Of a stretch of DNA of 40,376 bases, positions 8,215 through 14,978 are shown one piece after another. The first letter of the stretch is position 1. Each line of letters starts with the position of its first letter. This stretch comes from a bacterium (GTDB lineage Bacteria > Bacillota_I > Bacilli_A > RF39 > UBA660), in NCBI GenBank assembly GCA_030539175.1, contig JAUNSN010000002.1, positions 1 through 40,376 of the forward strand. Direction: 5' to 3'. Both the position numbers and the translations under genes were made by a program. The notes beneath the pieces were generated by a model that saw nothing but the letters and a program-made list of their open reading frames with translations, was not told the origin of the DNA and made no database searches.

Positions 8215-9383
8215 GCAAAGTAAGTATTGTAACAGTAACATTAAATAGGGATTCATTAAAACAAGCATGTGAAAGCGTTGATAATCAAACATTTAAAGAT
8301 TATCATCATTACGTGTTGGGAGATGGAATTTTACCAACTGAATATTCTAGTGAGAAACGTAGCACTTTAGGATTTTCAACTGCTTTAGGAGCAAAGGAAC
8401 CAGGAGCTAATATGCCAAATGGTACGCCTAATCCATTATTGAGATGGGCAATTAAAAATTTAGATTTAGGAGAATATTTATGTTTTTTAGATGATGATAA
8501 TGTTTATAAAAATAATTATTTAGAGGAAATGGTAAAAATTCTTGATACAGATGAAAGTATTGGTTTAGTTTTATGTGGTGCAGAAGATTTACGATATGAA
8601 CAAAATATTGATGGTTTTCCTGAACTAGGTAGATGTGATAATTCAGCTTTTATGGTAAGAAAAGAAATAGCAAAATCAATTGAATTCCCATATGCATCTT
8701 TGGATAAAAATGTAGTACAGGACTGTGAGTATATTAAATTATGTTGTAATAAAACAAAATGGAAAAATTTAAATAAAAAATTACTGGTTTTTGGTTATGG
8801 ATTAAATCAACCTCCAAAAAGAGGGAAAATAATGTATTTAGAATCGTGGAAATTACCACAAGAAGCTTTCAAAAAAGCATGTAATAAAGAATATGAATTA
8901 GCTGAAGAAATGTTTCTTAAGGCAATAGATGACTGTGATACTGATGCTTGGACTATTAGAAAATTATCAGAGCTTTATTTAATAGAAAATAAAAAGGATA
9001 GAGCAATGAAATATTTCGAAATGTGGGAAAAACTATATCTTACTACTAAGGAACACCATTTTGCTGTTGATTATTCATACGCTATATATTTAAAATTAAT
9101 TGGTAAAGATTATAAAGAAAAGTTAGAGAATTCTATTGTTGAAAGAGAAAAGTGGAAAACGAAGGAACCAGATTCTTTAGAACATTATTACTATTTATAT
9201 TTGTCATATGCATTTCTTGGAAATCAAAAAAAATGCGATGAATATGCAGAAATAATTATAGCAAATGGAAAAGATGCTGTTTTGTGGGCATATCAAGACG
9301 TAGCATGGAACTTTTTAGCATTTAAGGATTTGTTTGATGTAGATTATTCAAATATGAGTAAGTTTTTGGAGGTAGTATTGTAG
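8211..9383 (+). CDS. GT2-like glycosyltransferase with C-terminal TPR-like repeats
   Basis: 390 residues. Residues 1-190 are a GT-A domain: VSIVTVTLNRDSLKQACESVDNQ, then LCFLDDDNVY as the DxD metal site, and RCDNSAFMVRKEIA as an acceptor-side segment. From about 220 to the end the protein is helical with TPR-like pairs (ELAEEMFLKAIDDCDTDAW, RAMKYFEMWEKLY, YYLYLSYAFLGNQKKCDEYAE). GT2 enzymes with TPR tails occur in clusters for protein or surface-glycan glycosylation, where the repeats are thought to bind a polypeptide or partner enzyme; applying that here is inference. The stop codon TAG shares its last base with the GTG start of the next gene. Confidence 0.75.
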   Translation: MSKVSIVTVTLNRDSLKQACESVDNQTFKDYHHYVLGDGILPTEYSSEKRSTLGFSTALGAKEPGANMPNGTPNPLLRWAIKNLDLGEYLCFLDDDNVYKNNYLEEMVKILDTDESIGLVLCGAEDLRYEQNIDGFPELGRCDNSAFMVRKEIAKSIEFPYASLDKNVVQDCEYIKLCCNKTKWKNLNKKLLVFGYGLNQPPKRGKIMYLESWKLPQEAFKKACNKEYELAEEMFLKAIDDCDTDAWTIRKLSELYLIENKKDRAMKYFEMWEKLYLTTKEHHFAVDYSYAIYLKLIGKDYKEKLENSIVEREKWKTKEPDSLEHYYYLYLSYAFLGNQKKCDEYAEIIIANGKDAVLWAYQDVAWNFLAFKDLFDVDYSNMSKFLEVVL

Positions 9384-10081
9384 TGAAAACATACTATGTG
9401 AGCCCTCACTATGATGATGCTATTGGTTCTTGTGGAGGAAAAATTTATTTTGATTTTTTATCAAATATAAGTTCAACAATAATTACTGTATTTTCAGAAG
9501 TTGAAGAACCATTTTCTGAATATGCAAAAAAATTGCATGATTATTGGAAAATAGAAAATCCTTATTTAGAGAGAAAAAAAGAAAATGAAAATGCTTGTAT
9601 AATTGTCAAAGCTCACGAGATTAATCTTCCTTATAAAGATGCAATTTATAGATCTTGTAATAATAAGTATTTATATCCAAATGATGGGGATATTTTTAAT
9701 CCTATTAATAGTTTAGATAATGATTTATGTAATCAAATTATAGAAAATATCAAATCTATAATAAAAAAAGATGATATAGTTTATTTTCCTCTGGGAGTTG
9801 GGAATCATGTAGATCATATGATTGTTCACAATGTAGGAGTTATTTTAAAAAAAGAAGGTTATAATATTAAATTTTATAGAGATTTCTCTTATAAATGTGA
9901 TTTAGTATTAAACAATGAATATAAAAAGAACATATTTAAACTTAGTGATGAGTTAATTGAAAAAAAATCTATTGCAATGAGTAAATATGTATCTCAAATA
10001 GAAATGCTCTTTGAAAATAAAGAAAAAATTATTGATTATTATAAAATTAAATTGAAAGGAATTGAAGAATATTATGAATAA
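9383..10081 (+). CDS. PIG-L family deacetylase (LmbE-like)
   Basis: 232 residues starting at GTG 9383, with GGAGGT at 9368-9373 spaced 9 bases ahead. SPHYDDAIGSCGG near the start is the family's PHPDDE-type zinc motif (H9, D11, D12), here with Tyr for Pro and Ala for Glu. FPLGVGNHVDHMIVHNVG gives the second conserved region with the HxxH zinc ligand. PIG-L enzymes remove N-acetyl from GlcNAc-type groups in glycolipids, mycothiol or bacillithiol precursors, or natural-product glycosides. No signal peptide or TM is present, so it would act in the cytoplasm. It is the second, unrelated deacetylase in this operon, after the NodB-like gene at 1846. It overlaps the next gene by 8 bases. Confidence 0.85.
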   Translation: MKTYYVSPHYDDAIGSCGGKIYFDFLSNISSTIITVFSEVEEPFSEYAKKLHDYWKIENPYLERKKENENACIIVKAHEINLPYKDAIYRSCNNKYLYPNDGDIFNPINSLDNDLCNQIIENIKSIIKKDDIVYFPLGVGNHVDHMIVHNVGVILKKEGYNIKFYRDFSYKCDLVLNNEYKKNIFKLSDELIEKKSIAMSKYVSQIEMLFENKEKIIDYYKIKLKGIEEYYE

Positions 10082-10853
10082 TGAATTACCATTAATTACT
10101 GTAATTACAGTTACAAAAAATAGACCAAAATTATTAGAAAGAGCAATAAATACTGTTAAAAATCAAACTTACCCTAATATCAAACATTTTATAGTAATAG
10201 ACGATTGTCCTGAAACTTTAAGAATGTTGGAAAAAAAGTATAAAAATGATAAGAGTATTTTGTGGGAGTATCATAAAAGAGAAAAAACTGATAAAAGTGG
10301 ACCAAATATTCTATCAAAATTGAGAACTTATGCAATACATAAAGTTGGAGAAGGATGGTTTTCATTTTTAGATGATGATAATGAATTTTATTCAAATCAT
10401 TTAGAAGAACTATATTTGTTTGCAATAAAAGAAAAGTGTAGTGCAGTACACTCCAATAGAGAAGTTATGTATAAAGATGGAACTCCATATTTAAAACAAG
10501 AATGGCCATGGGGACGAACTTATGATAAAAAAATTGAAACATATAATAATATGTTAAAAGCTGGTGTAGTAGAAAAAGGAAGTAATATTTGGCATGACAA
10601 ATTTGGATTTACTGTTGATACGAACGTTTGGTTATTAAGAGCAGAATTGTTTTGTGATGTGAAAATACCAAGTGAATATTCAATTGATGATTATGAAGAG
10701 TGCCGTCCAGAAGATGAAAAAATGATGGAACTTTTAATTAAAAATAATGTTAAAGTTCTTTCAAATGATAAAGCAACAGTAAAATATTATTTAGGTGGAT
10801 ATTCTAATGAAAGTGAAGATCCAATTGAAGGAACTGTAAAATGGGAAAAATAG
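10074..10853 (+). CDS. GT2 family glycosyltransferase
   Basis: 259 residues from ATG 10074. A TTG at 10062 is in frame, but its only upstream ribosome site (AAGGA ending at 10060) would be far too close. LPLITVITVTKNRPKLLERAINTVKNQTYPNIKHFIVID is a canonical GT2 start, and WFSFLDDDNEFYSNHLEEL carries the DxD metal site. Residues about 125-200 contain a WPWGRTYD stretch and a Trp-rich acceptor region, and EECRPEDEKMMELL fits the ED motif with the catalytic base. Its DDDNE motif resembles that of the GT2 gene at 8211. It overlaps the genes on both sides by 8 and 13 bases. The donor and acceptor are unknown. Confidence 0.85.
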   Translation: MNNELPLITVITVTKNRPKLLERAINTVKNQTYPNIKHFIVIDDCPETLRMLEKKYKNDKSILWEYHKREKTDKSGPNILSKLRTYAIHKVGEGWFSFLDDDNEFYSNHLEELYLFAIKEKCSAVHSNREVMYKDGTPYLKQEWPWGRTYDKKIETYNNMLKAGVVEKGSNIWHDKFGFTVDTNVWLLRAELFCDVKIPSEYSIDDYEECRPEDEKMMELLIKNNVKVLSNDKATVKYYLGGYSNESEDPIEGTVKWEK

Positions 10854-12382
10854 CACAAGAAAATTTTGTGCCTAAAATTAGAGATTTCATTAATGATTAC
10901 AGTAATATAAAGTTAGATTACGAAAAAAGATTTAATGAGCCTATAAATAGTGATCCATATTTATCAATTAATTCTTTTCCTTTATCTTATTGCAAGTATA
11001 AAGTTAGTATAGTGATTTCTACATGGAACTCTGCAAATACTGTTTTATTCACATTACATTCAATAGAAAACACCTATATTTGTCAAAATTATTGTGATAA
11101 ATTAGAAGTAGTATTAGTTGATGATGGAAGTTCTGATAATACAGAAGAAATTATATTAAAAGAAAAATTTAAATTTAAATTATTATATATAAAACAAGAA
11201 CATATGGGTAGAGCTCAGGGTATTAATTTAGGGTGTAAATATGCTACTGGTGAAATGATTATATTTTGTGATTCTGATATAATATTATTTCCTTTTACTT
11301 TAGATGAAATTATAAAAAGACAGCAAGAATATTTAGATGAAACAATTTTTTTTGGATTTAGAGAAGATATAGAAAATGCTGAAAATATTAAGAATGTAAA
11401 AAAGTTTGTATTTCAAAAAACTCCGAATTTTTGGCTTGATAATAGATTCTCAACAGATTTTTCTGGAAGTTGGGGTACTAATATGATGGCTGAAACTCAT
11501 TTTTTACAAAACTTGCCATGTATTAAAAATTTTTGGGTAAGTAATAATATAATTAGTATGTATGATTGTTGGCAATTATATAGGATGGTATATGGATTTT
11601 TATTTGCTGTAAGTAAGAAAAATTTTAAAGAAGTTGGAGGATTTTCAGAATTTTTAATAGGATGGGGATGTGATGATACGTCTTTTGTATCTTTATGTAT
11701 TGAAAAAGGAATAAAAATTATACCAGTACCATCTGCTACTTGTTGTCATATAAAACATCCAATTAGAATGAAAACTCAATGGGAAGATGGAAAAAAGAAC
11801 GAAAAAAAGATGAATGATTATTTATCAAATAGTTTAAGAATTGATTATTATAATCAAGAACTTTCAAAAAGAATTATTAAAAGAGTAGAAATCAATCCAT
11901 TAAATAAAAAAGAAAAAACTATAAAAAAGTATAATATAATTTTTAAAACTTTATGCGAAGAGGCAAGATATAATTATTATTTGGGGAATTTTGAAAAGTC
12001 AAAATCCTTATATAATTCTATATTAAATACGCTTGATGTTAATGATTTAGAAAATTATTTTGATTGTTTAATTCACACTAATGATTATATTATATTTGAG
12101 AGCATTAATGACGATCGTAAATATTACTGTTTCTTCTATTATTTAGGAAAACTTTATTTTGATAATTTAATAATTGATTATGACTTTGAAATTAAAAGTA
12201 ATCATATTTATTATTTAAATAATATGAAAGTTGAAGAGCATATGAAACGTGCTAATCAATATTATGAAGAAAAACAATGGTATTTAGCATTAATGGATTT
12301 ATTTGCTTCTTATATGTTAACAAAAAACCAAAAAGTTTTATTAAAATGTTTAAATTGTATAAATATGCTAAAAAAAACATAG
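10841..12382 (+). CDS. GT2/GT7C-type glycosyltransferase with C-terminal helical repeats
   Basis: 513 residues. After about 45 residues a GT-A domain begins: YKVSIVISTWNSANTVLFTL, VVLVDDGSSDNTEEI, MGRAQGINLGCKYATGEMIIFCDSDI (DSD metal site). Residues about 250-300, FKEVGGFSEFLIGWGCDDTSF, match the C-terminal galactosyltransferase-like motif (GW/GxDD) of polypeptide GalNAc-transferase-like enzymes. The last 140 residues are helical and TPR-like (EARYNYYLGNFEKSKSLYNSI; ANQYYEEKQWYLALMDLFASY). This is the last gene of the operon, and its stop codon lies inside the 5' arm of a terminator. The helical tail parallels the GT at 8211 and may bind a polypeptide acceptor, which is inference. Confidence 0.8.
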   Translation: MGKIAQENFVPKIRDFINDYSNIKLDYEKRFNEPINSDPYLSINSFPLSYCKYKVSIVISTWNSANTVLFTLHSIENTYICQNYCDKLEVVLVDDGSSDNTEEIILKEKFKFKLLYIKQEHMGRAQGINLGCKYATGEMIIFCDSDIILFPFTLDEIIKRQQEYLDETIFFGFREDIENAENIKNVKKFVFQKTPNFWLDNRFSTDFSGSWGTNMMAETHFLQNLPCIKNFWVSNNIISMYDCWQLYRMVYGFLFAVSKKNFKEVGGFSEFLIGWGCDDTSFVSLCIEKGIKIIPVPSATCCHIKHPIRMKTQWEDGKKNEKKMNDYLSNSLRIDYYNQELSKRIIKRVEINPLNKKEKTIKKYNIIFKTLCEEARYNYYLGNFEKSKSLYNSILNTLDVNDLENYFDCLIHTNDYIIFESINDDRKYYCFFYYLGKLYFDNLIIDYDFEIKSNHIYYLNNMKVEEHMKRANQYYEEKQWYLALMDLFASYMLTKNQKVLLKCLNCINMLKKT

Positions 12383-12408
12383 ATTTCATTTTAGAATCTA
12401 TGTTTTTT
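12372..12408. terminator. Bidirectional rho-independent terminator
   Basis: The arms at 12372-12385 and 12395-12408 are exact complements (AAAAAACATAGATT with AATCTATGTTTTTT) around a 9-base loop. An A-run on the left and a T-run on the right let it work in both directions. It ends the glycan operon and also the convergent regulator gene, whose stop lies at its right edge. Confidence 0.85.
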
Positions 12409-12841
12409 AGTTTGTTTTGCCTAAAATCCAATCTATTGAATATTTGTATTTTTTAGCGATGCTATATACGAAACTTGTCTTAATTAAAACCTTACCAGTT
12501 TCATATGCAGAATAGGTAGAAGATGTTGTGTTCAAATAATCAAAAATATCCTTTTGTGTAAGCTTATTATCCTGTCTTATTTTTCTTAAATTAGTGGAAA
12601 CTACTTTAATATCTATATCTGATATTTTGTATTTACAAGCTTCGTTATCAGTTAATCCAGTAACATAATCCATACTAACATTGAAATAATTACAAAAATC
12701 ATTTAATCTCGTAAGTGGAATAGTGTCTTTTCCTGTTTCCCAACCTGCATAGGTTGATCGTTCAACTTTTAAAATATTTGCTACATCTTCTTGCGTCATT
12801 TCATTTTCTTCTCTTATATATTTAATTCGTTTGAAATTCAT
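12407..12841 (-). CDS. XRE-family regulator with two HTH domains
   Basis: 144 residues on the minus strand. I place the start at 12841 because the anti-SD-like GGGTGAT lies 6 bases upstream of that ATG; an in-frame ATG at 12862 would add seven residues and has no good site. There are two Cro/CI HTH units in tandem. The first is about residues 1-65 (IKYIREENEMTQEDVANILKVERSTYAGWETGKDTIP), the second about 82-144 (LRKIRQDNKLTQKDIFDYLNTTSSTYSAYETGKVLIK). Each has the LTQ..DIA and S.YS..E.GK pattern. Likely a DNA-binding repressor. The divergent promoter at 12896-12924 and the repeats near 13.3 and 13.9 kb are candidate targets. It may be the control gene of the mobile element. Confidence 0.85.
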   Translation of the reverse strand: MNFKRIKYIREENEMTQEDVANILKVERSTYAGWETGKDTIPLTRLNDFCNYFNVSMDYVTGLTDNEACKYKISDIDIKVVSTNLRKIRQDNKLTQKDIFDYLNTTSSTYSAYETGKVLIKTSFVYSIAKKYKYSIDWILGKTN

Positions 12842-12895
12842 ATGTAAATCACCCAAACCCATTTTCTCATCTAAAATTATTTTTCTCTGAAACTG

Positions 12896-12924
12896 TGGGA
12901 AAATACGAGATAATATGATATAAT
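12896..12924 (+). promoter_or_regulatory. Extended -10 promoter
   Basis: TATGATATAAT at 12914-12924 is a perfect TATAAT with an upstream TGn extension. The -35 is weak (about 12896-12901). It lies 22 bases before the small membrane protein ATG and faces away from the XRE gene. The same 11-mer occurs upstream of genes at 29328 and 31299. Confidence 0.6.
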
Positions 12925-12946
12925 AATTTGTAATGGAGGGATAATT

Positions 12947-13249
12947 ATGTATTTATCATTTAAAGATTTATTTATAGTTTTTGTTAAAGCATTATTTTTA
13001 ACAGCAGTAATAACATTATTATTTTTTCTAGGATTTCAATTAATTAGAGTGAATATCAATATTAGTGATTTTCTTTGTAATTGGTTGAACATACCAAAAG
13101 AACTTGCATTAACTGTAATGAGTCCAGGATTTGGTATTGAGATAAACATACTGCTTTTGTTTTTTGAAACAATAATAATTACACTTTGTTTTAATAAATT
13201 AAGTAATACTAAATTATTTTTGTATTTTTATGATATTTTTGGTTATTAG
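12947..13249 (+). CDS. Small membrane protein, unknown
   Basis: 100 residues with GGAGGG 6 bases ahead of the ATG and an extended -10 promoter just upstream. Two hydrophobic segments are visible: about residues 8-35 (FIVFVKALFLTAVITLLFF) and 67-85 (NILLLFFETIIITLCF). They are joined by a roughly 30-residue loop, INISDFLCNWLNIPKELALT. No family is recognised. It is divergent from the double-HTH regulator, so it may be that regulator's target. I cannot tell whether it belongs to the mobile element or the host. Confidence 0.6.
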   Translation: MYLSFKDLFIVFVKALFLTAVITLLFFLGFQLIRVNINISDFLCNWLNIPKELALTVMSPGFGIEINILLLFFETIIITLCFNKLSNTKLFLYFYDIFGY

Positions 13250-13291
13250 TGTTTAATTAAATTATTTATGTGTTAAAATAGTAGATAATCT

Positions 13292-13306
13292 TATTTGAAA
13301 TGTATT
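13292..13306. repeat. 15-bp direct repeat, copy 1
   Basis: TATTTGAAATGTATT is found here and exactly again at 13910-13924. This copy lies in the 5' region of the gene at 13326, 20 bases before its ATG and just after a possible -10 (TGTTAAAAT, 13271-13279). The two copies bracket that gene. Confidence 0.7.
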
Positions 13307-13325
13307 ATGAAAAGAGGATTTAGAA

Positions 13326-13856
13326 ATGTATGAAAAATTTTTGGATATTTGTAGTTCAATAAATGAGTATGAGGAGTTACTTTTAAAAAAATCGTATAAG
13401 GGAAATGAAAACATATTTAAAACATATGAAGATTATCGTGATTTTTTATTAGGTGACAATGAAAAAGAGAAAACAAGCAATATTTCACTTAATGACTTAA
13501 AAGATAGAATTTTAAAGAAAGAAGAAATAGAAAAAGATATTTTTGTTTTTAATATATATATAATTAAAGTAGCAAATATAAATTTAAGTCTTCTTGATAA
13601 GAATTATGAAATTACTGAATCAGATAAATATGTTTATGAGTGTGGTGCAATATTGTCTATAAATCCTGATTCAATAGATAAAAAAAGCAATGACAAAATT
13701 AATGGATTATTTACAAAGCAGTTTAATGATTTAAATGATGGAGATAACTATTACAATTACATAAAAGAATTTCTTAATAATAGTTCTATAGACAAAATCA
13801 TTAACAATATTAAAAAAGATATAAATATTAGTATAAATAATATAAAAAATGATTAA
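13326..13856 (+). CDS. Hypothetical soluble protein
   Basis: 176 residues, acidic and Lys/Asn-rich, with no signal peptide or TM segment. AGAGGA lies about 8 bases ahead of the ATG. The sequence looks mainly helical: an N-terminal half with ICSSINEYEELLLKK and ISLNDLKDRILKKEEIEKD, a central ESDKYVYECGAILSINPDS, and an Asn/Ile-rich C-terminus. I do not recognise a family. A 15-bp direct repeat sits on each side of the gene, so its expression and that of the downstream promoter may share a regulator. The context fits a control region at the left side of the mobile element. Confidence 0.55.
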   Translation: MYEKFLDICSSINEYEELLLKKSYKGNENIFKTYEDYRDFLLGDNEKEKTSNISLNDLKDRILKKEEIEKDIFVFNIYIIKVANINLSLLDKNYEITESDKYVYECGAILSINPDSIDKKSNDKINGLFTKQFNDLNDGDNYYNYIKEFLNNSSIDKIINNIKKDINISINNIKND

Positions 13857-13907
13857 AAAAATACAAAACACAAAAAAGTACAAAAACAGCATAAAAAAGT
13901 ACAAATT
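13855..13907. repeat. Three imperfect A-tract/TAC repeats
   Basis: AAAAAAATACAAA (about 13855-13867), AAAAAAGTACAAA (13872-13884) and AAAAAAGTACAAA (13893-13905) follow each other with offsets of 17 and 21 bases. They start at the stop codon of the 13326 gene and end just before the second copy of the 15-bp repeat and a strong promoter. They could be operator sites or an intrinsically bent upstream element. Confidence 0.6.
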
Positions 13908-13909
13908 CG

Positions 13910-13924
13910 TATTTGAAATGTATT
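13910..13924. repeat. 15-bp direct repeat, copy 2
   Basis: Exact second copy of TATTTGAAATGTATT (first at 13292-13306). Its last two bases are the start of the -35 element of the promoter at 13923-13950, a position expected of an operator. Confidence 0.7.
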
Positions 13925-13950
13925 GTAATAAACTTGTCAAGTGCTATAAT
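13923..13950 (+). promoter_or_regulatory. Promoter with TTGTAA and TATAAT
   Basis: TTGTAA at 13923-13928, a 16-base spacer, and TATAAT at 13945-13950. Transcription would start near 13957 and meet a terminator-like hairpin about 15 bases later, so the product may be a short RNA or an attenuated leader. Confidence 0.6.
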
Positions 13951-13971
13951 ATAGTAAAATGAACAAATTAT

Positions 13972-14001
13972 GAGAAAAGCATGACTTTTCTCTTTTGTTT
14001 T
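13972..14001 (+). terminator. Terminator-like hairpin close to a promoter
   Basis: GAGAAAAG (13972-13979) pairs with CTTTTCTC (13985-13992) around a 5-base loop and is followed by TTTTGTTTT. It lies so close to the start at about 13957 that it would release a transcript of about 45 bases. The stem core GAGAAAA/TTTTCTC recurs in the hairpin at 14292-14337. Confidence 0.6.
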
Positions 14002-14023
14002 GCTCATTTTTTTAAAAAAACTA

Positions 14024-14051
14024 TTGACATATTATTTTTAGATGCTAAAAT
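14024..14051 (+). promoter_or_regulatory. Consensus promoter TTGACA/TAAAAT
   Basis: TTGACA at 14024-14029, a 16-base spacer and TAAAAT at 14046-14051. It lies just after the preceding hairpin and would drive a roughly 135-base leader, then the 43-codon ORF at 14193 and, beyond the next hairpin, the sigma-like gene. The leader (14052-14192) holds no gene I can support. Confidence 0.7.
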
Positions 14052-14192
14052 AATAAACAATTATTTTGAGTTATTGATGGCGGTGCTATTTGTAACTGAT
14101 TTAAAATTTATGAGTAGAAGAGCAGTATCAATTTCTATTTGGATTTATGATGTTGACTTTTTTACTCTTTTTTTTGGAATTGGAGGCTTAAA

Positions 14193-14324
14193 ATGGAAAG
14201 GTACGAGCATTTCAAAATTAAGAAAAAAACACATAAAAAATATTTAAATAATGTTTTTGCTGACTCTAAAAGTAAATTATCATTAGTTTTTAAAAGAGAA
14301 AACCATGGGATTAATGCCCTTTGA
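14193..14324 (+). CDS. Small basic 43-residue ORF ahead of an attenuator-like hairpin
   Basis: ATG 14193 to TGA 14322-14324, with GGAGG at 14182-14186 spaced 6 bases ahead, so translation is plausible. The product begins MERYEHFKIKKKTHKKYL and is Lys/His-rich and basic. No family is recognised. Its last third overlaps the left arm of the terminator hairpin at 14292-14337, so a translating ribosome would open that stem. It could therefore be a leader peptide that couples translation to read-through into the sigma-like gene, or simply a small DNA-binding protein. There is no homology support. Confidence 0.45.
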   Translation: MERYEHFKIKKKTHKKYLNNVFADSKSKLSLVFKRENHGINAL

Positions 14325-14337
14325 TTTTCTCTTTTTT
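14292..14337 (+). terminator. Strong hairpin terminator overlapping a small ORF
   Basis: AAAAGAGAAAA (14292-14302) pairs fully with TTTTCTCTTTT (14325-14335). Inside it a second stem forms between GGG (14307-14309) and CCC (14317-14319). T-rich sequence follows. It lies between the 43-codon ORF, with which it overlaps, and the sigma-like gene. Confidence 0.7.
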
Positions 14338-14361
14338 CTTTAAAATGGAAGGATGGTTACT

Positions 14362-14835
14362 ATGGAATTATTAGACAAAATGGTAGAAGAGGATTATAGA
14401 GATGATTTCACATTAACAAAACAAGAATTAATGGAATATAATTTTGATGAGACTTTTTTAAAGGTTCAAGATAAATTAAGAGATTTAAAAAAGGCAAGAA
14501 ATAGATTTATTAATGGATACCATGTAAGAGTTACATCAAGTTATCAACCTCGTTTAGAGGCATACACTCATCATGTTAGTGATAATGTAGGTAGAGAGGT
14601 TGAATATAGACTTGATTCTGAAAAGGAATACAATGAATTCAATTATCAATTAAATCGCTTGTATGAGACAATGTCTAAACCTGAGATAGCATTTATTAAT
14701 GATTGTTTATTATGTAATAGATCTGAAGCATCTGTAAGGGATAAATTCGGAATAAGTAGAGATGGTTTTGTTATAATAAAACAAAGCAGTGTCGTAAGAT
14801 TTGCAATTGCTTTTAATATAGTAGTTTATAATTAG
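14362..14835 (+). CDS. Sigma-70 region 4/ArpU-like regulator
   Basis: 157 residues from ATG 14362; GGAAGGA at 14347-14353 is spaced 8 bases, whereas the in-frame ATG at 14353 overlaps it. Residues about 40-80 are basic and carry KARNRFINGYHVRVTSSYQPRLEAYTHH. The C-terminal 60 residues (YETMSKPEIAFINDCLLCNRSEASVRDKFGISRDGFVIIKQS) read as a helix-turn-helix like sigma region 4 or the ArpU late-gene regulators of phages. Elements of this type often carry such a protein to switch on transfer genes. It is preceded by an attenuator-like hairpin and followed by a terminator. Which promoters it serves is not visible. Confidence 0.55.
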   Translation: MELLDKMVEEDYRDDFTLTKQELMEYNFDETFLKVQDKLRDLKKARNRFINGYHVRVTSSYQPRLEAYTHHVSDNVGREVEYRLDSEKEYNEFNYQLNRLYETMSKPEIAFINDCLLCNRSEASVRDKFGISRDGFVIIKQSSVVRFAIAFNIVVYN

Positions 14836-14853
14836 ATTTTTTAGTAACCATTG

Positions 14854-14876
14854 AGAGCATATATGCTCTTTTTTTA
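14854..14876 (+). terminator. Rho-independent terminator
   Basis: AGAGC (14854-14858), ATATAT, GCTCT (14865-14869), then a run of T. It ends the sigma-like gene. Confidence 0.75.
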
Positions 14877-14895
14877 ATTAAAGGAGGTGGTTTTA

Positions 14896-14916
14896 TGATT
14901 GTATTTAATAGATAGT
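14896..14916 (+). CDS. Six-codon leader ORF (MIVFNR)
   Basis: AAAGGAGGTGG at 14881-14891 is close to a perfect Shine-Dalgarno and lies a few bases ahead of ATG 14896. The frame then stops after MIVFNR at TAG 14914-14916. A ribosome site this good in front of six codons suggests a regulatory leader, or a gene truncated by an early stop. A TTGACT (14935-14940) downstream could be the -35 of the promoter for the gene at 15038. No other role can be seen. Confidence 0.35.
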
Positions 14917-14978
14917 TTTATATTAAAACTGTATTGACTTTTTTCTTTTTTTGAGTGATTAATATATTAAGAAATATG

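Noticed and set aside
13855-13907. CRISPR array
   Set aside because: The repeats are only about 13 bases, A-rich and imperfect, with 4-8 base gaps and no cas genes.
13981-14247. 88-residue ORF between two promoters
   Set aside because: Its ATG is in the loop of a hairpin, it reads through the -35 and -10 of the 14024 promoter, it has no ribosome site, and its 3' part overlaps the better-supported 43-codon ORF in another frame.
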